Part shown: piece by piece, positions 15,767 to 24,687 of the stretch
Layout of the letters: each line of letters starts with the position of its first letter
How positions within the stretch are numbered: position 1 is the stretch's first letter
Assembly (NCBI GenBank): GCA_051418055.1
Contig: JBPRGH010000062.1
Coordinates: 1-64,000 of the forward strand
Source: JBPRGH01 sp051418055
GTDB taxonomy: Bacteria; Bacteroidota; Bacteroidia; Cytophagales; Cyclobacteriaceae
Length of the DNA stretch: 64,000 bases
Direction: 5' to 3'
Notes under the pieces: generated by a model
Seen by the model: only the letters and a program-made list of their open reading frames with translations
Database searches by the model: none
What the model was told of the DNA's origin: nothing
Made by a program: the position numbers and the translations under genes

Positions 15767-17038
15767 TCAAGCAGCTCCAACGCTTGTTACTATTTCAGGT
15801 CTTTTTAATGTAATGATAGTCAGCTCCGGAGCCATGCCTATTCTTCCGGGATAGCCAAGATAACCAAAACCTCTGTTTACATAGATATACTGATTATCCT
15901 TCCTGTAAAGCCCTCCCCATTGTTCATAGATATACTGTGATGGGCTCCATTGAAAATCGCCTATCTCTATTCCAAACTGGAAGCCGTGGGTATGACCGGA
16001 AAATGTAAGATCAATATCAGGATTACTTGGTCTAATCTGCTCATCCCAATGGCTTGGGTCGTGCGATAAAAGAAGCTTTACCGGTGCTTCAACATTTTTA
16101 GTGGCCTTTTCAAGATCACCAAATTTTTGAAAACGCCCTTTACCCCAGTTTTCCACCCCAATTATGGCGATTCTTTCACCACCAATCTCGACATATCGGT
16201 TTTCATTCATTAATATGTCAAAACCCATTTCTTTATGTGCTTCTATGAGATCCTTAAAATTCTGGTTTTTAGCTTCAGCTGATGGCCATTTACGATAGTC
16301 ACCATAATCATGATTTCCTGTTACAGAATATACACCATGAGGAGCTTTTAATTTCTTAAATATATCAAAGTATTCATTTACTTCTTTTGTCTCATTATTC
16401 ACGAGGTCACCGGTAAAAAATATCATATCCGGCTTTTCTGCCAAAAACATATCAATACCTCCCTCAACTGCTGTTTTATTAAAAAAGCTTCCTGAATGGA
16501 TATCCGACAGCTGTCCTATGGTTATTCCTTCAAACTCTTTAGGCAGATTTGGTAAATAAACGGTTTTTCTCCTTACCCTGTAGTCATGTGCTCCTGAAAG
16601 GATCCCAAAGCTCATAGTTGTCAGGGGCAGTGCGCCCATCACTATGGCCGATCTGGATATAAATTCAGATCGTGAAATTTTTTCACCACCTATAGGTTCG
16701 CTTACCCCCCTAGAAAAAAATCCTGCAATCCATTTCATTCCCCTTACCACATCGTCAAAAAGAAGCGGAAGCAATGCAAAAAGCTTAGAGAAATAGGCAA
16801 TAAAAAGGAAGGTAAGGATCAGGCTTCTGCTGTTGCCTTTAAACCAGGCCGGGCTACCAAGATTATACATCCAGATTACAGCGATACTTCCTAAAGACAC
16901 CACCCAAAAAGCAACTCTTCCAAACTGCCTTAGCCTCGGCCTCCATGACTTCATTATCAGTGCTGCCGATCGCCAGATATAGACATCCAGCAGTAGCAGT
17001 ATAATCGATAATAAAATTACAAATAGTAATTTATCCAT
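15767..17038 (-). CDS. Membrane-anchored metallophosphoesterase (YaeI/calcineurin-like)
   Basis: 423 residues. About three hydrophobic segments in the first 100 residues and a further one near 130-150 precede a complete calcineurin-like domain: GQLSDIHSGSF, FFTGDLVNNE, VTGNHDYGDY, LLLSHDPSHWD and FSGHTHGFQFG supply the two-metal site. Members of this subgroup have been linked to cleavage of lipid-linked phosphates such as UDP-diacylglucosamine, but the exact substrate is not fixed by sequence. It starts one base before the RND gene stop, so it is very likely co-transcribed with the pump, and the 2OG oxygenase follows 6 bases later. Confidence 0.9.
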   Translation of the reverse strand: MDKLLFVILLSIILLLLDVYIWRSAALIMKSWRPRLRQFGRVAFWVVSLGSIAVIWMYNLGSPAWFKGNSRSLILTFLFIAYFSKLFALLPLLFDDVVRGMKWIAGFFSRGVSEPIGGEKISRSEFISRSAIVMGALPLTTMSFGILSGAHDYRVRRKTVYLPNLPKEFEGITIGQLSDIHSGSFFNKTAVEGGIDMFLAEKPDMIFFTGDLVNNETKEVNEYFDIFKKLKAPHGVYSVTGNHDYGDYRKWPSAEAKNQNFKDLIEAHKEMGFDILMNENRYVEIGGERIAIIGVENWGKGRFQKFGDLEKATKNVEAPVKLLLSHDPSHWDEQIRPSNPDIDLTFSGHTHGFQFGIEIGDFQWSPSQYIYEQWGGLYRKDNQYIYVNRGFGYLGYPGRIGMAPELTIITLKRPEIVTSVGAA

Positions 17039-17039
17039 T

Positions 17040-20000
17040 TTATGATATTCCTAACTTTCTGTTGATCCTTGCAAAGAAAAGATACATTACAGGAACAACA
17101 ATCAATGTTAAGAAAGTTGCAAATGTCAGGCCAAATATAATCGTCCAGGACATAGGGCCCCAAAATATTGCATTGTCACCTCCTATATAAAAATCAGGAT
17201 CATAATTAGAGAATAATCCTATAAAATCAATATTTAATCCAGTAGCAAGAGGTATTAGCCCTAATATTGTCGTAATTGCAGTTAATAACACCGGCCTTAA
17301 CCTTACTTTACCAGCATCCGCAATTGCTGCTTTAACATGATCGAAATCCAGTCTTTCAACACCCAACTCTTCCTGCATACGGCCACGCTTTAGTTCAATG
17401 AAATCTATTAGTACAATCGCATTATTCACTACTATACCTGCAAGTGAAATAATCCCGATCATGGTCATAATAACCACAAAATCCATATCAAAAATTACAA
17501 GGCCAATAAGTACGCCAATAGTACTGAACAATACCGTTGTCATTATAATTAATGGTGCTGTAAGCTTATTGAATTGAGCAACAATTATCAAGAATATAAG
17601 GAATACAGCCAGTAACAAAGCCCCGCTTAAAAACGACATCTCTTCTGCCTGCTTCTCCTGTTCACCCCCAAACTTAAATGTATATCCGGTAGGCATTGGG
17701 AAATCAGAGAGTAGCCCTTTAATCTCTTCATTAATTTCTGTAGGATTATATCCCGCTTCCACATTTGAGCTTAAAGTTATTACCTTCTTCAGGTCTTTCC
17801 TTTTTACCGATCCGTACGTGGAGCTTAATTGTGCTTCTGCTACAGAAGAAATAGGAATTTGCTTAAACGTACCAGATGTCTGATCCTTAAATGTGATCTG
17901 CTTATTCATCAGAGCATCCAGGTCATACCGGTACTGATCAGCCAACCTAAGCTGAATTTCATAATCCTCCTCCCCTTCTTTATAGGTGCTTATCTCTTTA
18001 CCAAATAATGATGTCCTTAATTCATTGGCTATAGTATAAGAAGACAAGCCAAATCTTCGCGCTTTTTCACGGTCAATGTCCACAATTAACTCTGGCTTGC
18101 CGGTTTCAAGATCAAATTTCAGCTTTTCAATTCCTTTAATATCAGACTCGTTTATTGCCATTCGCATCCGCTCCGCAACTTCAACAAGTGTTGCATAATT
18201 TTCTCCTGTGACCTCTATACTTATCGGTTTTCCTACCGGTGGACCTGTTCTGTCTTTGTCAACCGTTATTGTCACTCCGGGATATCCCTGAACGCTATCA
18301 CGGATCTTTTCCATAATAACTGTTGTCGACTGTCCTTCCCGCTCCTGAAATTTTGCAAAATTAACAGTGATCCGGGCATTATTAGGGGTTTCACTCTTCC
18401 CTACTGCTGAAGGGTCATTCGGGTCAGAAGTATCCTGCCCTACCTTTGTCACTACCGATTCAACCATATAATCATATGGCTCAACGATATCCATTACTGT
18501 ATTTTCAATTTTTGCTGTAAACCTATTGGTAGTTTCTATTTCCGTACCAATAGGAAACTCCACAAAAACATTCACATATTTCGGCTCATTGATAGGGAAG
18601 AAAATAACTTCCGGTGATTTCACCCTCATTAAACCAACTGCCCCAAATAGCGCTAAGACAGTTCCCCAAAAATAAAACCATGGGTTGTATCCTTTTAATG
18701 CGTACTTTACACCACTATCATAAAAATCTTCAAGCCATGGCAAAAGGGTTTGTTGAAATTTATCTGAAATTGGCTTTAATATATATTTACTCAAATAGGA
18801 AATCAGTACAAGTAAGAGCAAAAGGTTACCTGTAACAGTAAATATCTCTGGCAAGTTTGCTGCGCCAACCCCGGCTCCTATATTTAATAATCCTATTGAT
18901 ACCAGAATTACACCGATTATTCCGGTAACAAGAAATACATAATGTGTTCTTTTAGTAAATGAACCCTTTTCTGTAATCTTCATAAAACTGGATATCAATA
19001 CCGGGTTGATAACCAAGGCAACAAATAATGAAGAGGTTAATGTAATAATAAGCGTTATAGGAAGATAACGCATAAATTGCCCCATAAGACCAGGCCAGAA
19101 TGCCAATGGAAGGAAAGCTGCAAGAGTAGTAGCTGTGGAAGCTATAATTGGCCAGGCTACCTCTCCCACCCCTAAACGTGTTGCATCCCAGGCGGAGTAA
19201 CCTTCCTCCATAAGGCGGTAAACGTTTTCAACAACCACAATACCGTTATCCACTAACATTCCGAGCGCCATTATTAAAGAAAAAAGCACCATCATGTTAA
19301 TGGTAATACCCAATGCTCCCAATGCTATAAAAGTGATAAACATTGAAAGTGGTATTGCCACTCCTACAAAAAGTGCATTCCTGGTGCCAAGGAAAAATAA
19401 AAGCACTAAAACAACCAGTATTACCCCTGAGATAATATTATTTTCAAGGCTGCTTACCATTTCTTTGGTAAATTCCGACTGATCATTAGTAATAGAAATT
19501 GTCAGGCCCTCGGGAAGGACATCTTTCTTTGCTCTTTCAATGGTTTCATTGATCTTTTCTGTAGCGATCAGTAAATTTTCACCACTTCTTTTAACAACAT
19601 CTACACTGACAACAGGATTTTTATTAAGCCTGGCATAGCTGGTTTTATCTTTATAATCAAATTCTATCTCCGCAACATCTCCAAGGTAAACAATATTTCC
19701 TTTTTCAAATTTAATGATCACATCTTCCATTTCACGAGGGTCTGTAAATTCCCCTGTAACCCTAATGGTGCGCTTCATACCGTCATCAACAATACTACCA
19801 CCGCTCATGGTAACATTCTCTGTTGAAATGGCATTTTCAATATCAGTGAAATTTACCTTACGTGCCTCCATGGCATATGGATTCACCTTTATCTGTACCT
19901 CCTTTTCATCAAGTCCACGAATTTCCACTTTACTGATCTCGGAGATCTTCTCAATCTCATCCTCCAGGTACTCCGCATAATATTTAAGGTCTTCCAGGGC

Positions 20001-20483
20001 AAATTCTCCGGAAAGATTGATATTCATGATGGGAAACTCCGAAAAATTCAATTCGAAAACATTCGGATCACTCGGCAGGTCTGTTGGTAATTCCGGCTTG
20101 GCACGATCAACGGCATCTTTAACTTTTGTTAAAGCTTTCTGAACATCTGTTTCAGCCGTAAATTCGACAATAATTGTAGAGTGGTCCTGTATGGAAGTTG
20201 ATTTTATATTGTCAACCTCGCTGATCGTATTGATCTCCTTTTCAATAGGCCGTGTAACAAGGTTCTCCATATCAATCGGAGCATTACCGGGGTATGGAGT
20301 ACCAATATATACTGTAGGTTGTTCTATTTCAGGATAGCTATCTTTTGGTAGCTGCATATAAGAAAGTATGCCTACTACTACAATCAGAAAAGTAAGAAAG
20401 TAAACTGTAGTCCTGTTTTTTAAGCTTACAGTGGTTAGTTTAAATTCTTTATCTATTTTTTGCTGAGGTTCCATCTTAATCAT
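17040..20483 (-). CDS. RND efflux transporter, inner-membrane pump (AcrB/HAE-1 family)
   Basis: 1147 residues, slightly longer than the usual 1030-1050. Architecture: TM1 at about 27-45, a large periplasmic porter loop, TM2-6 at about 350-500, extra hydrophobic residues at 510-570, TM7, a second porter loop and TM8-12. The proton-relay segment reads GMLVDNGIVVVENV, with Asp412 kept and the second position Asn413 where AcrB has Asp. Driven by proton entry, such pumps expel drugs, bile salts or metals through a TolC channel. Order in the operon is tetR, tolC, mfp, rnd. The start MIKMEPQQK has a second ATG nine bases on. Confidence 0.95.
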   Translation of the reverse strand: MIKMEPQQKIDKEFKLTTVSLKNRTTVYFLTFLIVVVGILSYMQLPKDSYPEIEQPTVYIGTPYPGNAPIDMENLVTRPIEKEINTISEVDNIKSTSIQDHSTIIVEFTAETDVQKALTKVKDAVDRAKPELPTDLPSDPNVFELNFSEFPIMNINLSGEFALEDLKYYAEYLEDEIEKISEISKVEIRGLDEKEVQIKVNPYAMEARKVNFTDIENAISTENVTMSGGSIVDDGMKRTIRVTGEFTDPREMEDVIIKFEKGNIVYLGDVAEIEFDYKDKTSYARLNKNPVVSVDVVKRSGENLLIATEKINETIERAKKDVLPEGLTISITNDQSEFTKEMVSSLENNIISGVILVVLVLLFFLGTRNALFVGVAIPLSMFITFIALGALGITINMMVLFSLIMALGMLVDNGIVVVENVYRLMEEGYSAWDATRLGVGEVAWPIIASTATTLAAFLPLAFWPGLMGQFMRYLPITLIITLTSSLFVALVINPVLISSFMKITEKGSFTKRTHYVFLVTGIIGVILVSIGLLNIGAGVGAANLPEIFTVTGNLLLLLVLISYLSKYILKPISDKFQQTLLPWLEDFYDSGVKYALKGYNPWFYFWGTVLALFGAVGLMRVKSPEVIFFPINEPKYVNVFVEFPIGTEIETTNRFTAKIENTVMDIVEPYDYMVESVVTKVGQDTSDPNDPSAVGKSETPNNARITVNFAKFQEREGQSTTVIMEKIRDSVQGYPGVTITVDKDRTGPPVGKPISIEVTGENYATLVEVAERMRMAINESDIKGIEKLKFDLETGKPELIVDIDREKARRFGLSSYTIANELRTSLFGKEISTYKEGEEDYEIQLRLADQYRYDLDALMNKQITFKDQTSGTFKQIPISSVAEAQLSSTYGSVKRKDLKKVITLSSNVEAGYNPTEINEEIKGLLSDFPMPTGYTFKFGGEQEKQAEEMSFLSGALLLAVFLIFLIIVAQFNKLTAPLIIMTTVLFSTIGVLIGLVIFDMDFVVIMTMIGIISLAGIVVNNAIVLIDFIELKRGRMQEELGVERLDFDHVKAAIADAGKVRLRPVLLTAITTILGLIPLATGLNIDFIGLFSNYDPDFYIGGDNAIFWGPMSWTIIFGLTFATFLTLIVVPVMYLFFARINRKLGIS

Positions 20484-20507
20484 TTTTTTTCTTTTTATAC
20501 CTCATTA

Positions 20508-21674
20508 TTATTTTCCTGCAGCCATACGAACGGCCTCAACAGCTTTTTCCTCAGCCAGCTTTACCTGCACCCCGTCAGCCAATTCATTGATCCCTTTATC
20601 AATGATCATATCACCCACTTTCAGCCCACTCAACACTTCAGTCTGACTATTATAGGTCATACCAGTAGTTATATGGTTCTTGCGAGCTATTAACTCTTCG
20701 TTTTCTTTATGAATGGTGTATACATAAGAACCTTCAACATCACTTCTGATTATCTTTGTGGGAACTGTAATTGCCTCATCGTTCTTATAATCACGGAGTT
20801 TTACAACCACTACCTGATTAGGTTTCACAGAAAAATCAGGATCATTAAGCTTTACTTCGATAGAAAAAGTTCTGTTTTCCTTATTAATGACGCTGCTTAC
20901 AGATGAAATCCCGGATTCTATGATCTCATCTTGTGAAGGGAAAAATATCTCAACTTTATCACCGGCATTTAATCTTCCAATATACTTCTCCGAAACATCG
21001 GCCCCAATATACATCTGCTCAGGGTTCACAATTCTGACAACGGGCATTCCCGGCTGCATCATTTCACCCTCCTTAGCTGGGATCTCATCAATTATACCAT
21101 TAAAAGGAGCTTGTATTACTGCCTGTGCTAACTGAGAATAAGCTGTAGAAAGCTCTCTTTCCAGGGTTTCCTTTCTATTTTTTGCTTCAAGGTACTGGAT
21201 CTCCGTGCCAATATTCTTTTCCCAAAGCCGCTTCTGGCGCTCAAAGACTGTTTCTGCTAATTCAAGCTGTGTTTTTAAAGTTGCTATTCTATTTCTTAAA
21301 ACATCTGAATCAAGCTCTACCAGCTTCTGTCCTTTCTTTACCTGATCCCCTTCATTAACATATACCCGATCTACTCTGCCAGGAACTTCTGCACTGATCA
21401 TTACATTTCTACGGGATTCTACTGCTCCGCGTACTTCAATCATATGTGAAAATTCCTCTTTCTCAATAGCCAATGTTGAAACAAGAACTGCTTTATCATC
21501 CGCCTCTGCCGAAATCGTGTCTGACTCATCCAATTCTTTTTCAAGTTCGGTAATTTTTGCCTGTAGTTCTTTAAGTTCTTTTTTGTACTCTTCCAATTGA
21601 GTTACCTTATCTTTTTCAGATTCACAGGCCGCCAAAAAAAGGGCAATTATCCCGATATTTATTAATTGTTTCAT
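20508..21674 (-). CDS. RND periplasmic adaptor (membrane fusion) lipoprotein
   Basis: 388 residues from ATG 21674: MKQLINIGIIALFLAACES is a lipoprotein signal with lipobox LAAC, so the protein should be lipid-anchored. A GTG at 21689 would give five more residues and is less likely. Then comes a coiled coil at about 25-55 (heptads of E, L and K), the biotinyl-lipoyl-like halves VPGRVDRVYVNEGDQVKKGQ and APFNGIIDEIPAKEGEMMQP, and a second hairpin coil with LETQ-type repeats between them. It links the inner-membrane pump to the TolC channel. The start lies 12 bases after the tolC stop. Confidence 0.93.
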   Translation of the reverse strand: MKQLINIGIIALFLAACESEKDKVTQLEEYKKELKELQAKITELEKELDESDTISAEADDKAVLVSTLAIEKEEFSHMIEVRGAVESRRNVMISAEVPGRVDRVYVNEGDQVKKGQKLVELDSDVLRNRIATLKTQLELAETVFERQKRLWEKNIGTEIQYLEAKNRKETLERELSTAYSQLAQAVIQAPFNGIIDEIPAKEGEMMQPGMPVVRIVNPEQMYIGADVSEKYIGRLNAGDKVEIFFPSQDEIIESGISSVSSVINKENRTFSIEVKLNDPDFSVKPNQVVVVKLRDYKNDEAITVPTKIIRSDVEGSYVYTIHKENEELIARKNHITTGMTYNSQTEVLSGLKVGDMIIDKGINELADGVQVKLAEEKAVEAVRMAAGK

Positions 21675-21685
21675 ATTAATTATTT

Positions 21686-23083
21686 TCACTTGATATCTAA
21701 ATTTCCGTAAGCTTTTTTAAGATCAATTTTTGCTACTAAAGCATCATAAAGTGCATTGTAGTAATTATTTTGTGCGGTTTTCAGAGCATTATCTGCCTCA
21801 GTGACTTCAATATTTGAACCCACACCTTCCTCATATTTTGTCTTTGCAACGTAATACACTTCTTCCGCAAGGGTCATATTTTCATATTGGGCAGCCATAT
21901 AATCTATGCTCCGATTATACCTAACTTCTGCCTGCTCGATTTGAAGGTCTATGGCATTTTTTAAATTATCTTTGGCTACAACTATCTGAGCCTTCTGAAT
22001 ACGCTTTTCCTGAACTATATTTTTCTTTAGAAAACCATCAAAAATTGATAGATTAAGAGTTACCCCTACGGCACCCAAACCAAACCACTCCTCCTCAAAT
22101 ATTTGGTTAAACTCCTGACGACCGGTACTGGCTCCATATGTTCCATAAAGATTCAGTTGAGGCATATATTGCGCCTGTACATTTTTTATATCCAGCTCTA
22201 CCAGCTCTTCATTCGTCTGTAAAAGGTTATAATCTATTCTTTGATTATACGTAAACTGCTCTTCAGGTACAATTTCAACGGCTTCAAATTCAATCTCTGA
22301 AATACTTTCAGAAAGATGAAGCTCCTGATCTACAGGCATACCCATTAATACTTTTAAAATATGTTTATTGATCTGATATAGTTCCTCAGCATATTTCTTT
22401 TCCACCATTATATTATTAAACTGGATCTTGATCCTGCTTACATCGATCTTTTCGGCAAACCCATTTTCATATAAGGCTGTAGTGTTTTTTAACAAAGTAT
22501 CCAATCGTGCATAATTGGCATTTATTAAGGCTACCTGCTCTCTGCTGATCAATGCTCCGTAATAGGCCTTGCTTACTGACTCCACCATATCAATTTTTTG
22601 CTTTTCAAGCTCCTTCCTCGAAAAATCAGTAAATGTTTTTGCTGCCCTCAGTCCTACAAAATAGGAACCATTAAAGATCATTTGGCGCAGGCTTAATACC
22701 GCACTACCGGAATATTTTGTGCCAAACTGGGCTGGCAGAATACCCATTGCTCCCATATCTCTTGGCTCCAACAGCTCTTCCTGAAACAGAACTCCGTAAA
22801 CTGCCGGAGAGATAAAATCAGGAAGAAATTGAGTCGCAACCTGATAATTATATGCCATATCCACTGTTCCCGTGATCTGCGGCAAACCTGTAGCCACCGT
22901 CTGATCCACCTGTTCACGAGCTATCTCCAGATCTAATTCCTTTGTCTTTACATCAGCATTATTTTTTAATGCATAGTCAATACATTCTTCAAGTGTAAAA
23001 TTTTTATTGCCTTCCTGTGCATGTACAATAGCCGGAAGTATTAAAATTAGTACTGAGACTAAAAATTTAATTCTCATAAACAT
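21686..23083 (-). CDS. TolC-family outer-membrane efflux channel
   Basis: 465 residues with signal peptide MFMRIKFLVSVLILILPAIVHAQ and the family opening FTLEECIDYALKNNADVKT. Two similar helical halves follow, the second starting near YNQRIDYNLLQTNEELVELD, as expected of the trimeric tunnel. The barrel strands hold GSAVLSLRQMIFNGSYFVG and LNLYGTYGAS. It forms the outer-membrane exit for the pump encoded downstream. Separated by 3 bases from the tetR gene, so all four genes are probably one transcript. Confidence 0.94.
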   Translation of the reverse strand: MFMRIKFLVSVLILILPAIVHAQEGNKNFTLEECIDYALKNNADVKTKELDLEIAREQVDQTVATGLPQITGTVDMAYNYQVATQFLPDFISPAVYGVLFQEELLEPRDMGAMGILPAQFGTKYSGSAVLSLRQMIFNGSYFVGLRAAKTFTDFSRKELEKQKIDMVESVSKAYYGALISREQVALINANYARLDTLLKNTTALYENGFAEKIDVSRIKIQFNNIMVEKKYAEELYQINKHILKVLMGMPVDQELHLSESISEIEFEAVEIVPEEQFTYNQRIDYNLLQTNEELVELDIKNVQAQYMPQLNLYGTYGASTGRQEFNQIFEEEWFGLGAVGVTLNLSIFDGFLKKNIVQEKRIQKAQIVVAKDNLKNAIDLQIEQAEVRYNRSIDYMAAQYENMTLAEEVYYVAKTKYEEGVGSNIEVTEADNALKTAQNNYYNALYDALVAKIDLKKAYGNLDIK

Positions 23084-23086
23084 GTA

Positions 23087-23707
23087 TTATAATTCTGAAA
23101 AATCAGTTTGCTCTAAATATTCTTTATATAAATTCTTACCTTTTTCCGTTAAAATTCCCTGAACGAACAGATCAAAAAACATCATCTGCAGTTCTTTTAG
23201 AGATAATCTCTCTCTTGAAAAAACTGACTCATCAAAAGCCATCTGGACCATCTCTACACGAAGGGTGGCAATACTTTCAGGATCTAGTTCTTCTCGAAAA
23301 AACCCTTCCTGAATACCGCGTTTTAAATTTCTGGCAACATGATTTCTTATGTAGACATTTTTAAAATCCAACCATTCCTGCCATGCTGCAGGATGATACT
23401 TCTGTAAGTCAAAAAGCAATGAAGGATTTATATTTTTAAAATCTTTTCGCATGCACTTATTTACACCAACCAGTTCATCAATTGCATTAATGGAATTATT
23501 CTCTACCTCATTATACTCGGCCATCTCCATTTCCATATGTCCTCTGGTGGCCAAAAGTACAAGCTCATCCTTATCCTGAAAATATTGATATAAAGTCTTT
23601 TTAGACATTGAAAGATTACGGGCAATATCATCCATGGATATACTTCGCACCCCATATTTCATAAACAGGTCTCCTGCTGCAACTAATATCTTTTTCCTGT
23701 TATCCAC
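23087..23707 (-). CDS. TetR-family transcriptional regulator
   Basis: 206 residues. The N-terminal DNA-binding domain is typical: KKILVAAGDLFMKYGVRSIS, MDDIARNLSMSKKTLYQYFQ and DKDELVLLA. The C-terminal ligand domain is divergent, as usual. It is the first gene of the efflux operon and probably represses its own promoter in the 131 bases to its right, released when a pump substrate binds. The divergent alpha/beta hydrolase gene shares that region and may be under the same control. Confidence 0.93.
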   Translation of the reverse strand: MDNRKKILVAAGDLFMKYGVRSISMDDIARNLSMSKKTLYQYFQDKDELVLLATRGHMEMEMAEYNEVENNSINAIDELVGVNKCMRKDFKNINPSLLFDLQKYHPAAWQEWLDFKNVYIRNHVARNLKRGIQEGFFREELDPESIATLRVEMVQMAFDESVFSRERLSLKELQMMFFDLFVQGILTEKGKNLYKEYLEQTDFSEL

Positions 23708-23838
23708 TGTTGTAATTATGAAATTATTAAACGATTACAAAACTAACGAAACTATTAACATTATCTAAGTTTCCTAAGTTTCCTATCGTTTACGTTGTTG
23801 TTATAAAAAAAGTTTAGTTTTAATAAAAAAAAATTAGC
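23708..23838. promoter_or_regulatory. Divergent control region, candidate TetR operator
   Basis: On the minus strand GAAACT and AGTTTC form an inverted repeat spaced by about 14 bases, near 23751-23778, and AAACGAT/ATCGTTT arms lie further out at about 23729-23735 and 23785-23791. GAAACTTAG is also repeated directly. A TAGTTTTG box matching the Bacteroidota -7 consensus lies on the minus strand at about 23739-23746. These fit an operator over the tetR promoter, but no site is proved. Confidence 0.4.
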
Positions 23839-24642
23839 GTGGAGTATATCGAACATCAGGACTGGAAGCTTTTCTATGAAAAATCTGGAGATAAGAAGCA
23901 GGTAATGCTTTTGTTTCATGGTTTTGGACAATCACATCAAGATATGAAACCTCTTGTCGACCAATTACTTCATTCATATACCTGCTATAATTTTGATCTT
24001 TTTTTTCATGGTAAATCTACAGGCCCGGAAGAAAAAGCACTTGAGCTTGAAGATTGGAATGAGATCATGAGGAAGTTATTTAAAAAGGAACAAATTGAGG
24101 AGGTAAACCTGACCGGGTTTAGCCTGGGCGCAAAGTATGTACTTGCTATTTTAATGGCTTTTCCTGAAAAAATAAATAACCTTTTCTTCCTTGCTCCCGA
24201 TGGTATAAAAACCAATATCTGGTATAACATGGCCACATATCCTCATTTTCTAAGAAAGCTTTTTAAAAGTACGATAAGACATCCTCAGCGATTCTATATC
24301 CTTATAAGACCCCTTAGAAAATTGGGTTTAATTAGTAAAAGCCTGAGCAAATTTGTGGAAATGCAAATGAGTACTCCGGATCAAAGGGTGAGGGTATATA
24401 GATCGTGGGTAGGGATCAGACGTATTAAGTTTAAAACAAAAAAAATCCTGAAGGTTTTAAATAAAGAACAGCTTCCTACTACCATTATATTGGGTAACAG
24501 AGATAGTGTAATACCTGTCAAACCTTTCAAAAAATTCTGTAATCGTGGATTAACCTGTAAGCTTGTGATACTTGAGGCCGGACATAACAGCCTCATAAAA
24601 CAGGCAAGCCTTTATATTTCCAGAAAAATAAGTGCTTCTTAA
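23839..24642 (+). CDS. Alpha/beta hydrolase
   Basis: 267 residues; GTG start at 23839. Seen: LLFHGFGQSHQDM (oxyanion-hole HGFG), nucleophile elbow TGFSLGAKY, the acid in ILGNRDSVIP and the histidine in LEAGHNSLIKQ. The catalytic triad is therefore complete. The lid region at about 120-180 is rich in arginine and lysine. No signal peptide. The substrate is unknown; related proteins are esterases or thioesterases. It is divergent from the tetR efflux operon and ends 45 bases before purL. Confidence 0.88.
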   Translation: MEYIEHQDWKLFYEKSGDKKQVMLLFHGFGQSHQDMKPLVDQLLHSYTCYNFDLFFHGKSTGPEEKALELEDWNEIMRKLFKKEQIEEVNLTGFSLGAKYVLAILMAFPEKINNLFFLAPDGIKTNIWYNMATYPHFLRKLFKSTIRHPQRFYILIRPLRKLGLISKSLSKFVEMQMSTPDQRVRVYRSWVGIRRIKFKTKKILKVLNKEQLPTTIILGNRDSVIPVKPFKKFCNRGLTCKLVILEAGHNSLIKQASLYISRKISAS

Positions 24643-24657
24643 TCTATTGATTTTATC

Positions 24658-24665
24658 TACTTTTG
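24658..24665 (+). promoter_or_regulatory. Candidate -7 box of purL promoter
   Basis: TACTTTTG fits the Bacteroidota -7 consensus TAnnTTTG and sits 22 bases ahead of the purL start codon. No clear TTG -33 element was found at the expected distance, so support is partial. No PurR-like operator was recognised. Confidence 0.45.
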
Positions 24666-24687
24666 CAGCGTCAAATTTTTATACTTT

